Positions 1-8,005 of a stretch of 64,000 bases of DNA are shown one piece after another (position 1 is the first letter of the stretch; every line of letters starts with the position of its first letter). Both the position numbers and the translations under genes were made by a program. The notes beneath the pieces were generated by a model. It saw only the letters and a program-made list of their open reading frames with translations. It was not told the DNA's origin and did not search any database. This stretch comes from Acidobacteriota bacterium (lineage in GTDB: Bacteria > Acidobacteriota > Terriglobia > Terriglobales > Acidobacteriaceae): assembly GCA_023410055.1 (NCBI GenBank), contig JAEYQK010000088.1, forward strand, positions 1 to 64,000. Reading direction: 5' to 3'.

Positions 1-46
1 TCGCCTGGTGGACATCCATCCCGATATACTTCACGCTGCTTTGCAT
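1..46 (-). CDS. IS110-family transposase, 5' end only (cut by window edge)
   Basis: The minus strand opens with ATG at 46 and reads MQSSVKYIGMDVHQA before the window ends. The YIGMDVH stretch is the start of the DEDD (RuvC-like) domain of IS110-family transposases; its Asp is the first catalytic acid in that family. An AAAAGGAG ribosome site lies about nine bases upstream. Only 15 codons are visible, so subgroup and intactness cannot be judged. In this family the non-coding segment upstream of the start can encode the bridge RNA that guides target choice, so the bases up to about 125 may belong to the element. Confidence 0.7.
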   Translation of the reverse strand, partial: MQSSVKYIGMDVHQA

Positions 47-124
47 GAAACGGTGCTCCTTTTGTAGGCTGAGCTGCGATGCTCATAACCTACTCCAGAG
101 GGGCGCCCTTCCATAATGCGTGAT
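47..124 (-). mobile_element. Probable IS110 left flank, possible bridge-RNA region
   Basis: This stretch lies between the IS110-type start codon and the stop codon of the next gene. It has no ORF of its own. It is where known IS110 elements carry their left end and bridge-RNA template. I see no inverted repeats, which fits IS110 because this family usually lacks them. The outer boundary is not visible, since the rest of the element is outside the window. Confidence 0.35.
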
Positions 125-658
125 TTATCGCCACCTACAGACCGTATTCCGCCCAGAGCGTGATCTCCTTCGCCCGTAAACGATGCGAAACAGGTCACCT
201 TTCTGTCCGTCTCGGGAACTCTGTGCTTGTAGCCAGTACTCCAATCCAGACGTATCGCTATACACGTCGAACTGAACGCCGATTTCAGACTTGGAGCTGT
301 CGAGGCAGTGGTCGAATGTCGCGGGGAACCGCACACTTCGCATCGGAATGACACCGTCCGGTACAATCTCGATCTCTCCCAACCTGCCCTTGTTGTTCAT
401 GTAGAAAGATGGGGTGAGTCTCCAACCGTTTCGCTTTACCGCCCTGGTGTCTCCGAGCACTTCACGAACAGCACCACTACTCGAAACACCGGGGCGAAGC
501 GGAGCCAAATACTTGGCGTAGAACTTGAAGCCTTGCAACTCGTTGGGGTAGCGACTCTGTGTCCCTCTAGACGGTGCTGCGTTGATAGGCAGACAGCACA
601 AGACAACAAGCAACGCTGCGCGCAGGCCAGTATTTATGGTTGTTCTGGCGATTCCCAT
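125..658 (-). CDS. Secreted protein of unknown function
   Basis: The 177-residue product begins with a typical Sec signal peptide (positive start, hydrophobic core at about residues 12-24, cleavage near INAAP). The mature part is soluble, with two Cys and many aromatic residues. I do not recognise the family. The last 15-20 residues are Arg-rich (YGRRRSRSGRNT) and look unlike the rest, and the next element is the IS110 end. The C-terminus may therefore have been altered by a frameshift or by the insertion. No strong ribosome site precedes the ATG. Transcribed toward the transposase. Confidence 0.5.
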   Translation of the reverse strand: MGIARTTINTGLRAALLVVLCCLPINAAPSRGTQSRYPNELQGFKFYAKYLAPLRPGVSSSGAVREVLGDTRAVKRNGWRLTPSFYMNNKGRLGEIEIVPDGVIPMRSVRFPATFDHCLDSSKSEIGVQFDVYSDTSGLEYWLQAQSSRDGQKGDLFRIVYGRRRSRSGRNTVCRWR

Positions 659-762
659 AATGAGGAATCTACGCCGAATCTTCGCGTTTTTACAGATAGT
701 TGACGGTATCAGGCCATGTATACACTTATCCCGTTTCGGGAATTCTGCAGGAAACTGAAGGG

Positions 763-1947
763 TTACGCCTTCTCCAGCGCCTGTTCGACATCGGCCACAA
801 GATCGGCTGCATGCTCAATCCCGACTGAGAGGCGCACGGTTGCGGCGGAGACTCCCAGCAGGTTCAGGCGCTCTTTGCTGAGTCCGACGTGCGACGTAAG
901 AAGAGGATAGGACACCGTTGACTCGACACCACCGAGCGACGGCGCGAGATAGAGCATCTGCAGGCGATCGATGAAACGCTCGGCGGCGCGCCCACCGCCT
1001 TTCAAATCGAACGAGACCATCATGCCGAAGTCTCGCATCTGGCGCGCGGCGATCTCGTGGCCTTCGTTCTCGGGCAGGCCGGGATAAAACACACGCGCGA
1101 CTTTCTTGTGCTCGCTCAGGACCTGCGCGAGGATAGTGGCGTTTCCGCAGGCGCGTTCGACACGGACTTCGAGGGTCTTCATGCCACGGATCATCAGGTA
1201 AGACGCGTTCGGATCGAGGCACCCGCCGGAGAGCTTCATCATCTCGCGGACTTGCGCCATGAGTTCGCGAGAGCCGCAGACCGCACCGGCCGTAACGTCG
1301 CTGTGTCCGCCGAGATACTTCGTGCCCGAGTGGACGACGATGTCGGCCCCGAGCGCCAGCGGCTTTTGCAGGATTGGTGTAGCAAAGGTGTTATCAACAA
1401 CGCTGATCGCGCCGTGCGATGTAGCTATCGCCGCCAGCTTGGCAATGTCGACGCAACGGAGCGTCGGATTGGTTGGCGTCTCGATGAACAACATGCGCGT
1501 ACGCTTGTTGAAGTAGCGCTCGATGCGGTCGATGTCCTGATACGGTACGAAGCGGGTCTTCACGCCGAATTTGTCGAAGACCTTTTCGAAAAGCGACAGA
1601 GTGCCACCGTAGACGTCGAGCATGGAGACGATCTCGTCCCCGGCTTTGCAAACGGCGAGCGCGGCGCACATCTCGGCGGCCATGCCGCTGGAGGTCACAA
1701 CGCAATCTTCGGCGCCTTCGAGCGCGGCGATCTTCTCTTCGGCGGCGCGCGTTGTCGGGTTCGCGAAGCGCGTGTACATGTAGGCCGACGACTTCTTGTC
1801 CTTGATCTTGCGCAGTTCATCGACGCCATCGATGACGAACACCGCCGAGTTCACCACGTCGGTGGTGATCGAGCCGTTGCGCCCGTGATGATTCTCGCCG
1901 GCGTGAATGCAGAGTGTGTCGTCTTCGTGATGAATGCGCTTTGCCAA
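763..1947 (-). CDS. Trans-sulfuration PLP enzyme (cystathionine gamma-synthase / gamma-lyase family)
   Basis: A 394-residue fold-type I PLP enzyme of the Cys/Met metabolism family. The N-terminal signature TLCIHAG, the YTRFANPT segment, SSGMAA near 97 (phosphate binding), ETPTNPT near 156 and VVDNTFATP near 183 are all present. The PLP-binding lysine lies in HSGTKYLGGHSD (about K210). I chose the TTG at 1947 because GGAGGG stands five bases upstream and the length then matches the family (about 390 residues). The next upstream ATG (2013) lies in a palindromic repeat. Possible activities are cystathionine gamma-synthase, O-acyl-homoserine sulfhydrylase or methionine gamma-lyase; sequence alone does not separate them. 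No Met operon partner is adjacent. Confidence 0.88.
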   Translation of the reverse strand: MAKRIHHEDDTLCIHAGENHHGRNGSITTDVVNSAVFVIDGVDELRKIKDKKSSAYMYTRFANPTTRAAEEKIAALEGAEDCVVTSSGMAAEMCAALAVCKAGDEIVSMLDVYGGTLSLFEKVFDKFGVKTRFVPYQDIDRIERYFNKRTRMLFIETPTNPTLRCVDIAKLAAIATSHGAISVVDNTFATPILQKPLALGADIVVHSGTKYLGGHSDVTAGAVCGSRELMAQVREMMKLSGGCLDPNASYLMIRGMKTLEVRVERACGNATILAQVLSEHKKVARVFYPGLPENEGHEIAARQMRDFGMMVSFDLKGGGRAAERFIDRLQMLYLAPSLGGVESTVSYPLLTSHVGLSKERLNLLGVSAATVRLSVGIEHAADLVADVEQALEKA

Positions 1948-1988
1948 GATAGCCCTCCGTGGGTAAAGAGCGATTCTACAGCAGAAAT

Positions 1989-2038
1989 GTAGCGCCGGAC
2001 TCCAGTCCGGCACGTGCCGACCTAGAGGTCGGCGCTAC
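1989..2038. repeat. Composite palindrome (GTAGCGCC...GGCGCTAC family), copy 1
   Basis: Outer arms GTAGCGCC and GGCGCTAC enclose two inner palindromes, CCGGACTCCAGTCCGG and GCCGACCTAGAGGTCGGC. The same composite occurs in the opposite orientation at 38693-38743 and as a half copy at 59066-59090. It lies upstream of the PLP enzyme, between divergent genes. Confidence 0.85.
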
Positions 2039-2059
2039 TTCATCTCCGCCGATGATCTC

Positions 2060-2097
2060 CAGTCGCCCAATGGCCAGATCACTCGATGGCCCGATTC
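2060..2097. repeat. Degenerate CCCGAT-type repeat, copy 1
   Basis: A low-complexity stretch built of CCCAATGG/CCCGAT/GATCAC words. Similar stretches occur between genes at 36151-36190, 45681-45720 and, on the other strand, 61591-61613. The apparent ATG at 2086 of the asparaginase reading frame falls in this repeat, which argues against using it as the start. Confidence 0.55.
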
Positions 2098-2142
2098 TTT
2101 TCTCTCTGCTATTATTCTTCGTTTGCCTTAGGGGTGCTCGAA

Positions 2143-3066
2143 TTGGCTGATCCGGTTCTTCTCGTACATGGCGGCGCGTGGGCAATTCCCGACGACGCAG
2201 TTGCAGCTCATCTCGCAGGTGTACGCAATGCAGTAACGGCGGGCTGGGCCGTGCTCCAGCGCGGCGGCAGTGCCGTCGAGGCGGTCGAGGCCGCCGTGCT
2301 CGTCCTGGAAGACGATGAAACATTTGATGCCGGTCGCGGTAGCTTTCTTAACAGCGACGGCGTTGCACAACTCGACGCCATGATGATGGAAGGCCACACG
2401 CTTCGCGCCGGAGGCGTCGGTTGCGTTGAGCGAATCAAAAACCCGATCCGCGCGGCACGTAAGGTTCTCGAAGACAGCCCTCATCTTTATTTCGTTGGCC
2501 CGTGTGCCGAACGCTTCGCTGCCGAACACGGCGTTCCGCTCTGCGACAACACCGATCTGGTCACTGATCGCGAACGCGAACGGCTAAAGCACGCCAAGGC
2601 ACAGGTTCAGCTGAACGTTCCGGCGGAGTTCGTTGGCGCCGATGCAACTTCGAAGTCGCATGACACGGTGGGTGCCGTTGCTCTCGATGTTCACGGGCAC
2701 ATCGCTGCGGCGACCTCCACTGGCGGCACGCTGAACAAGACTCCGGGCCGCGTCGGCGATTCTTCACTGATCGGCTGCGGCTGTTATGCCGATAACGAAA
2801 GCGCAGCCGTCTCGACCACCGGCTGGGGCGAAGCCATGATGAAGCTCGTGCTCGGGAAGTGGGCGTGCGATCGCGTGCGCACAGGCGAAACACCCGACGC
2901 CGCTGCCCGCGAGGCACTCGACTACATGAAACGTCGCCTCAATGGCAACGGTGGCATGATCCTGCTCGATCCGCATGGGAACTACGGTATTGCCCATAAC
3001 ACTCCGCGCATGGCATGGGCGATGAAGTCGACTAAAGAAGAAGGATCCGGTATCGATCGGAATTGA
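2143..3066 (+). CDS. Isoaspartyl peptidase / L-asparaginase (Ntn hydrolase)
   Basis: A 307-residue plant-type asparaginase / beta-aspartyl peptidase. The precursor is expected to cleave itself before the Thr in KSHDTVGAVALD (about T175), which becomes the nucleophile of the beta subunit. The N-terminal VLLVHGGAW, GRGSFLN and the later STGGTLNKTPGRVGDSSLIGCG and STTGWGE motifs fit the family. The start is uncertain. TTG at 2143 gives the normal N-terminus and has AGGGG eight bases upstream; GTG at 2134 and ATG at 2086 are also in frame, but the latter lies in a repeat. No signal peptide, so cytoplasmic. Likely degrades isoaspartyl dipeptides or asparagine. Confidence 0.87.
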   Translation: MADPVLLVHGGAWAIPDDAVAAHLAGVRNAVTAGWAVLQRGGSAVEAVEAAVLVLEDDETFDAGRGSFLNSDGVAQLDAMMMEGHTLRAGGVGCVERIKNPIRAARKVLEDSPHLYFVGPCAERFAAEHGVPLCDNTDLVTDRERERLKHAKAQVQLNVPAEFVGADATSKSHDTVGAVALDVHGHIAAATSTGGTLNKTPGRVGDSSLIGCGCYADNESAAVSTTGWGEAMMKLVLGKWACDRVRTGETPDAAAREALDYMKRRLNGNGGMILLDPHGNYGIAHNTPRMAWAMKSTKEEGSGIDRN

Positions 3067-3108
3067 GCGCACCCTCCCTGCGGGCAGGGTCCGGCACCCG
3101 GTGCCTCT
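3067..3108. repeat. Palindromic intergenic repeat (GCACCCTCC family), copy 1
   Basis: Directly follows the asparaginase stop. It contains CCCTGCGGGCAGGG and GGCACCCGGTGCC, both palindromic. Related GCACCCT...AGGGTGC hairpins occur at 23070-23098 and 33614-33642. Confidence 0.6.
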
Positions 3109-3150
3109 CCCACGAAAACGCCCGATTCTCTGTATGAATCGCCCTCCCAC

Positions 3151-3164
3151 GTGACCGCCATCAC
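3151..3164. promoter_or_regulatory. CRP/FNR-type operator candidate upstream of nfnA
   Basis: GTGACCGCCATCAC fits the half-site pattern GTGA-N6-TCAC of CRP-type regulators, and the next base extends the right arm to TCACA. Its centre is about 68 bases before the GTG start of nfnA. Assignment to a CRP-family protein is an inference; no such regulator is in the window. Confidence 0.4.
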
Positions 3165-3225
3165 AGAGGCCTGGGTCGCTCGTCGGAGACAATACTGATA
3201 AGTACCCCGAAGGGCAGGACTGAAC

Positions 3226-4074
3226 GTGTTTCGTATCGTCAACGCTCGTTTTTTGGCATCGACAGTTAAGCGTTTCACCATAGAAGCGCCTCGCATTGCG
3301 CGTAAACAGAAACCAGGGCAGTTTGTAATCCTTCGTCTCGATGAACACGGCGAACGCATTCCTTTGACGATCGCGTGTTCCGACCCTGAAAAGGGCACGA
3401 TCGACATCATTGTCCAGTCGATCGGCAAGACCACGTACCAACTGAACTCGCTGGAAACCGGGGACGCTATCCTCGACGTTGTCGGCCCGCTCGGAAAACC
3501 GAGCGAAGTGCGGAAGTTTGGCACCGTTGTAGTGATCGGCGGTGGAGTCGGCACGGCGATCGCGCTGCCCACGGCGGCCGCCATGAAGAAGGCCGGCAAC
3601 AAGGTGATCTCGATCATCGGAGCGCGCACGAAAGAACTGCTCATCCTCGAAGACGAAGTGAAAGAGGTCAGCGACGTCACACTGGCCGCGACGGACGATG
3701 GCAGCTACGGCACCAAGGGTCTCGTCACCGATGTCCTGAAGGGCTTGATCCAGAACGGCACGAAGATTGACGAAGTGCTGGCTATCGGGCCGATTCCGAT
3801 GATGAAGGCCGTCGCCAACTGCACGCGCGAAGAACACATTCACACCGTCGTTAGCCTGAACTCGATCATGGTGGACGGCACGGGCATGTGTGGCGGATGC
3901 CGCGTTCAGGTGGACGGACATAGCGAGTTTGCCTGCGTCGATGGCCCCGAGTTCGATGCCCACAAAGTGGACTTCGACATTCTCGCCAATCGCAATCGCA
4001 TGTACCGCGAACAGGAACAGGCGGCGCTCAAGGCATTTCTCGAAAACCACGCGACGGCAGCGGCACAGAAATAA
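3226..4074 (+). CDS. nfnA: NfnA-like FAD/NAD(P)-binding oxidoreductase subunit (2Fe-2S)
   Basis: A 282-residue ferredoxin-NADP reductase-fold protein of the sulfide/dihydroorotate dehydrogenase-like family. An FAD domain (residues 1-95, with IPLTIA) precedes an NAD(P) domain starting VVVIGGGVGTAI. A C-terminal Cys cluster (GTGMCGGCRV, then FACVDGPEF) binds a 2Fe-2S centre in the family. GTG at 3226 is the start, with AGGA six bases upstream. It is followed after 21 bases by the large subunit. Together they resemble NfnAB (NADH-dependent reduced ferredoxin:NADP oxidoreductase), which bifurcates electrons between ferredoxin, NADH and NADP in the cytoplasm. A glutamate-synthase-like or SudAB role is the alternative. 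Confidence 0.8.
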   Translation: MFRIVNARFLASTVKRFTIEAPRIARKQKPGQFVILRLDEHGERIPLTIACSDPEKGTIDIIVQSIGKTTYQLNSLETGDAILDVVGPLGKPSEVRKFGTVVVIGGGVGTAIALPTAAAMKKAGNKVISIIGARTKELLILEDEVKEVSDVTLAATDDGSYGTKGLVTDVLKGLIQNGTKIDEVLAIGPIPMMKAVANCTREEHIHTVVSLNSIMVDGTGMCGGCRVQVDGHSEFACVDGPEFDAHKVDFDILANRNRMYREQEQAALKAFLENHATAAAQK

Positions 4075-4095
4075 CGAGGCCCACGGAACAAGATC

Positions 4096-5568
4096 ATGGC
4101 AGACGGCAAGCATAACCCGGTCCCGATGAAAGATCGCATGAAGATCGCGCGTGGGCACATGCCCGAACGCGATCCGAAGGTGCGCGCAACCAATTTCCAG
4201 GAAGTAAACCTCGGCTTCAACGTCGAACTCGCCAAGTGTGAGGCGACGCGCTGCATCGAATGCGCCAAGCCGGCGTGCGTACAGCAGTGCCCCGTCGGCG
4301 TGAAGATCCGCGAATTCGTGGACCTGGTAAACGCCGGCGATTATCTCGGCGCAATGGCGAAGATTCGCGAGGACAACGCACTGCCAGCAGTCACCGGTCG
4401 CGTGTGTCCGCAAGATGATCAGTGCGAAGGCGGCTGTGTGCTCGGCAAAAAGGGGCAATCTCTCGCGATCGGCCATCTTGAGCGCTTCGTCGCTGATTTC
4501 GAGCGCGCCAGCGGCAAGCTATCTCTTCCCCAGAATGCTGCGCCCACAGGCAAGAAAGTCGCCATCGTCGGCAGCGGTCCCGCCGGGCTCAGCGCCGCAG
4601 GCGATCTGATTCAGAAGGGCCACCAAGTTCACGTTTTCGAAGCTCTTCACGAGCTCGGCGGCGTGCTCGTGTACGGTATCCCTGAATTCCGTCTGCCCAA
4701 AGAAATCGTGCGCCAGGAGATCGATAACCTGCGCAAGATGGGCGTCGAGTTCGAGACCAACGTCGTCATTGGCAAGACCGTGACTATCGACGAACTCATG
4801 CACGAAGAAGGTTACGACGCCATCTTCGTCGCAACCGGCGCCGGACTGCCGCAGTTCATGGGCGTGCCGGGCGAGCACCTTAACGGCGTCTACTCGGCCA
4901 ACGAGTTCCTGACCCGCGTGAACCTGATGCGCGCGTATCGTTTCCCTGAATTCGACGAGCCTGTCTACGACGTGCGCGGCAAAGACGTTGCCGTCATCGG
5001 CGGCGGAAATACCGCCATGGACGCCGTTCGCACTTCGCTCCGTCTGGGCGCGCGCAACGCGTTCCTGGTCTATCGACGCGAGGAAGCCGATATGCCCGCC
5101 CGCACCGAAGAGATCAAGCACGCGAAACAAGAGGGCGTACAGATACAGACGCTCACCGCTCCGGTCGAACTGCTCGGCGATCAGCAGGGCTGGCTCAGGG
5201 CGATGAAGTGCGTGCGAATGAAGCCCGGCGAACCAGATGCTTCCGGACGCCGTCGTCCGGTTCCGGTCGAAGGCTCGGAATACGAACTGCCAGTCAGCGT
5301 CGTGATCGTCGCCATCGGCACCACGGCCAATCCGCTGATCCAGTCGACCACGCCCGATCTTAAGACCAACAAGAGGGGCTACATCGACGTCGCGGACCAG
5401 GAGAACTTGCGCACCTCGAAGAAGGGCGTATTCGCCGGAGGCGACATCGTCACCGGTGCCGCTACGGTCATCCTCGCCATGGGCGCAGGCCGCAAAGCCG
5501 CGAAGTCCATGCACGAGTATCTAACGACGGGTGTTTGGGAAGCGACTGCTGCAACTACGGCATCGTAA
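4096..5568 (+). CDS. nfnB: NfnB-like NADPH oxidoreductase / glutamate synthase small-subunit homologue
   Basis: A 490-residue flavoprotein of the GltA/GltD type. The N-terminal region carries two 4Fe-4S sites: Cys at 48, 53, 56, 61 and 65 (TRCIECAKPACVQQCP) and at 104, 110 and 114. An FAD Rossmann motif follows (GSGPAG near 160), then a second GxGxxG (VIGGGNTAMD) for NADP(H), and the C-terminal FAD motif GVFAGGDIVTG. The length and the partner directly upstream fit the large subunit of NfnAB. No large glutamate synthase subunit is nearby, so a ferredoxin-linked transhydrogenase is favoured over nitrogen assimilation. Confidence 0.82.
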   Translation: MADGKHNPVPMKDRMKIARGHMPERDPKVRATNFQEVNLGFNVELAKCEATRCIECAKPACVQQCPVGVKIREFVDLVNAGDYLGAMAKIREDNALPAVTGRVCPQDDQCEGGCVLGKKGQSLAIGHLERFVADFERASGKLSLPQNAAPTGKKVAIVGSGPAGLSAAGDLIQKGHQVHVFEALHELGGVLVYGIPEFRLPKEIVRQEIDNLRKMGVEFETNVVIGKTVTIDELMHEEGYDAIFVATGAGLPQFMGVPGEHLNGVYSANEFLTRVNLMRAYRFPEFDEPVYDVRGKDVAVIGGGNTAMDAVRTSLRLGARNAFLVYRREEADMPARTEEIKHAKQEGVQIQTLTAPVELLGDQQGWLRAMKCVRMKPGEPDASGRRRPVPVEGSEYELPVSVVIVAIGTTANPLIQSTTPDLKTNKRGYIDVADQENLRTSKKGVFAGGDIVTGAATVILAMGAGRKAAKSMHEYLTTGVWEATAATTAS

Positions 5569-5574
5569 CTGTTT

Positions 5575-5602
5575 GTGTAGGGACGGGGCTGTGCCCCGTC
5601 CG
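5575..5602. repeat. GGGACGGGGCTGTGCCCCGTCC palindrome family, copy 1 (intergenic)
   Basis: A hairpin with arms GGACGGGGC and GCCCCGTCC that starts seven bases after the nfnB stop. The 28-base segment is identical to 43893-43920, which lies inside the heptosyltransferase gene. A variant lies at 33576-33605. Here it could also help end nfnAB transcription. Confidence 0.85.
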
Positions 5603-5631
5603 AGATTTGTTACTCCACTCGGTAGATCTGG

Positions 5632-6156
5632 CTACTTTACTGAATGGATTGTAGCGGCAACTCCAGACCAAACGTTGAGTTTGCGAATCTCAGGCTCATA
5701 AGTGAGCGGCACGTCATAACTAACGATCAAGGTATCACCGATGTCGAAGGATACAGTTCTACCGCCGAATCCACGTTCATCGAATGAACTACACAGGTTG
5801 AATCCACACCAATTGCCTTCGTTGATGTTGAGCGTCCGCTGAACATGACCGCCTACCGCGAGTTCACTAGAGTTCGGCAGATTCCTTGTGAACTTGCGGC
5901 GAGGGTTCTCGAAGAACGTTTCGACTTTTCCATTTCTGACCAAGAAAACGCGCCAATGAGCAGCACCCCAACTGTTGTCTTCATCCCAAATCCGAACCGG
6001 TGCCGTTGAGGAGTTGGCGATGTCCACTTTGATGCTTCCCGTACGTGATACTTCCACAACAGATAACGTCAGCTCTGCTGTCGAAGATTGAGTTGAGCTC
6101 TTCAACGGCAAAGGGATGCTAACGAGCGCAAGCAGTATGGTAAGAAGCACTCTCAT
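5632..6156 (-). CDS. Secreted protein of unknown function
   Basis: A 174-residue protein with a clear signal peptide (MRVLLTILLALVSIPLPL). The mature part looks like a beta-sandwich: alternating beta strands, an early region resembling intracellular-proteinase-inhibitor or immunoglobulin-like folds (LTLSVVEVSRTGSIKVDIANSS), and one Cys pair (WCGFNLCSS). I do not recognise a named family. Convergent with nfnB; the peptidase gene just upstream on the same strand could share its transcript (gap 46 bases). Confidence 0.6.
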   Translation of the reverse strand: MRVLLTILLALVSIPLPLKSSTQSSTAELTLSVVEVSRTGSIKVDIANSSTAPVRIWDEDNSWGAAHWRVFLVRNGKVETFFENPRRKFTRNLPNSSELAVGGHVQRTLNINEGNWCGFNLCSSFDERGFGGRTVSFDIGDTLIVSYDVPLTYEPEIRKLNVWSGVAATIHSVK

Positions 6157-6202
6157 AATCCAACCTCACCAGTCGAGCTGTTGGGCCGCTCAAGTCATAT
6201 TC

Positions 6203-8005
6203 TTACTCGATGACCAGCGTCAACACTGTCGAGCGTTTCGCATCGTAGTGGCCGTGGACCTTAACGCCCTTCAGATCGCAGGATAGGTATTCACCGCTTA
6301 CTTTACCGGTGACTATCATTTCGTCTGTATCGCCGCTCAGAACGAGTTTCTCCTTGCCAGTCACGGTGATAACGATCTTTGTGGGTGACTGGCAGTCGAT
6401 CTTCTCCAGAGTTCCCGAAAAACTTTCCGGAACGCCTTGGTCATCATCAGACTGGACCCTAGTCACGAGCCGGACAGGCTGGCCTGATTGGCCACCGTAT
6501 TCCGCCATGGTTTTTCTGATCTTCTCAACATCGTCCAGCATCGAGCGCGCCTGGGCCGCGATCCGCTGATCGGGATTCTGTAACAGCTGTTTTAGCAACT
6601 GCGCTGCGTCATCGAACTTGCCCCGGTTCATATACAGAGTCGCCGCATTGAGATAGTTCTCGGGCCTCCGTGGATCCAGCGTTATGGCGGTCTTCATGGA
6701 CTTCATTGCTGCATCGAAATCCGTCGGCGCCACAACGAATGCCAGCAAGCTGTGAGCACGGGAAATTTGAGGGTCCAGCGCGATAGCTTTTTCAAGGGCC
6801 TTCCGCAGCTCCTCCCGAGTGTCCTGGTCGTAGGCTCCCTGGCTTTGTACAGCCATCGCCCAATACACATACACGCGAGGATCCTGAGGCCCCAGTTTCA
6901 TCGCGCGCTCAAAGTAGCTCTCGGCTTTCTTCATGTCTCCGTCGCGAAGGGCCGCGTAACCGAGTGCTCGAAGCGCGACTGGTTGGTCCGGCTTCTTCTG
7001 CAGGATGGACTCAAGTTCGGCACGAGCTTGGGCGACGTGGTCCTGCTCGTTGATTCGCAGTTCGGCAACCGTTGCCTGGGCATCGACATCGTCAAGTGTC
7101 GTTGCCGTCATCTGAATCGCATCCATCGCCGGAGGCTTCTTGTATGTCGTTGTCGTGGCCTTGCCTTCGCGGAAGAACTTCTCGAAATCCTTGTCGAGCT
7201 GCGCTGGGTCTTTGCCGAATGCGCGCTTCATGGCTTCAGGCACTGGCATCTGCTTGCTCAGATTGAGGTAGTCCAAGAGCTGTTTTTGCCGGCCTGGGTC
7301 GGTGAACCAGAAGTATTCAACTGCCAACCACGACTCGGCGTAGAAGATCGATACGTGGTTGCCTTCGTTGTAGAGCGGAGAATCGTGCCCCGCACTGAAC
7401 AGCTGTGACAATGGAATGAACTTGCTTTGATTCAACAACTGAGGCGCGTACTCCGGCAGCTGTCCAATCACCCACTCGTTCTTGCCGATCTCAGTCGTCG
7501 AGTAGAACTCGGCGAACCCTTCGTCGAACCATACTGGCGTGTCCTGTACGTTTGAGTTCAGCAGCAGGTGAGCGAACTCGTGAAAGACAACCGTCCAGCC
7601 CTGTGGAGATGAGAGATCCAGAGCCACAAAGGCCACCGAGTCACCGGCCAGATAGTAGCCCGACAGGTTCTCCCTTGCTTTGCCCTTCCACAGAGGGGTC
7701 ACTGTCCTGAATCCCTTTGAATTGCGGAACGCGATCACGCGAACGGGAGCGCCCGTCTGAACTTTCGCCTTCTTAAAGAGAGTTCCAAAGGCGAAGCGCA
7801 TCTGTTCGAAACGCAAGGCGATCTCTCGCCCACGCTTCTCTCCAGAATCAGTGTAGACACTAAAGTTCGGGGATTTGATCTCCACCCACTGCGGTTCAGC
7901 AGCGAAGACGGGAGAGACGAACGCGAGACAAAGGAACACAGTCAGCGGTAGGAAGCGTACAGAACAGGGCGTTTTCATGTGCGCACCAGAGTACATCAGG
8001 AACAT
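6203..8005 (-). CDS. Secreted gluzincin-type peptidase (DUF1570-like) with TPR-like repeats
   Basis: A 600-residue exported protein. The signal peptide spans residues about 11-36 (cleavage near VFAAE). A zinc-peptidase core follows, with HEFAH at 142-146 and a second metal-ligand helix FDEGFAEF at 160-167, the gluzincin arrangement. Residues about 300-490 form TPR-like helical repeats (for example ALGYAALRDGDMKKAESYFERA), and the C-terminal 100 residues look like a beta-rich domain with one Cys pair. ATG at 8005 is chosen because GGAG precedes it; MKTPC nine codons later is the alternative. Substrate unknown; acts in the periplasm or outside. Confidence 0.75.
   Translation of the reverse strand: MFLMYSGAHMKTPCSVRFLPLTVFLCLAFVSPVFAAEPQWVEIKSPNFSVYTDSGEKRGREIALRFEQMRFAFGTLFKKAKVQTGAPVRVIAFRNSKGFRTVTPLWKGKARENLSGYYLAGDSVAFVALDLSSPQGWTVVFHEFAHLLLNSNVQDTPVWFDEGFAEFYSTTEIGKNEWVIGQLPEYAPQLLNQSKFIPLSQLFSAGHDSPLYNEGNHVSIFYAESWLAVEYFWFTDPGRQKQLLDYLNLSKQMPVPEAMKRAFGKDPAQLDKDFEKFFREGKATTTTYKKPPAMDAIQMTATTLDDVDAQATVAELRINEQDHVAQARAELESILQKKPDQPVALRALGYAALRDGDMKKAESYFERAMKLGPQDPRVYVYWAMAVQSQGAYDQDTREELRKALEKAIALDPQISRAHSLLAFVVAPTDFDAAMKSMKTAITLDPRRPENYLNAATLYMNRGKFDDAAQLLKQLLQNPDQRIAAQARSMLDDVEKIRKTMAEYGGQSGQPVRLVTRVQSDDDQGVPESFSGTLEKIDCQSPTKIVITVTGKEKLVLSGDTDEMIVTGKVSGEYLSCDLKGVKVHGHYDAKRSTVLTLVIE

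Noticed and set aside
1057..1992. 311-residue plus-strand frame opposite the PLP enzyme
   Set aside because: Composition is Arg/His/Val-rich as in antisense frames, with no recognisable domain.
2764..4476. Long 570-residue minus-strand reading frame opposite the asparaginase and nfn genes
   Set aside because: It is a mirror of GC-rich genes on the plus strand, crosses a gene boundary and shows no family motifs.
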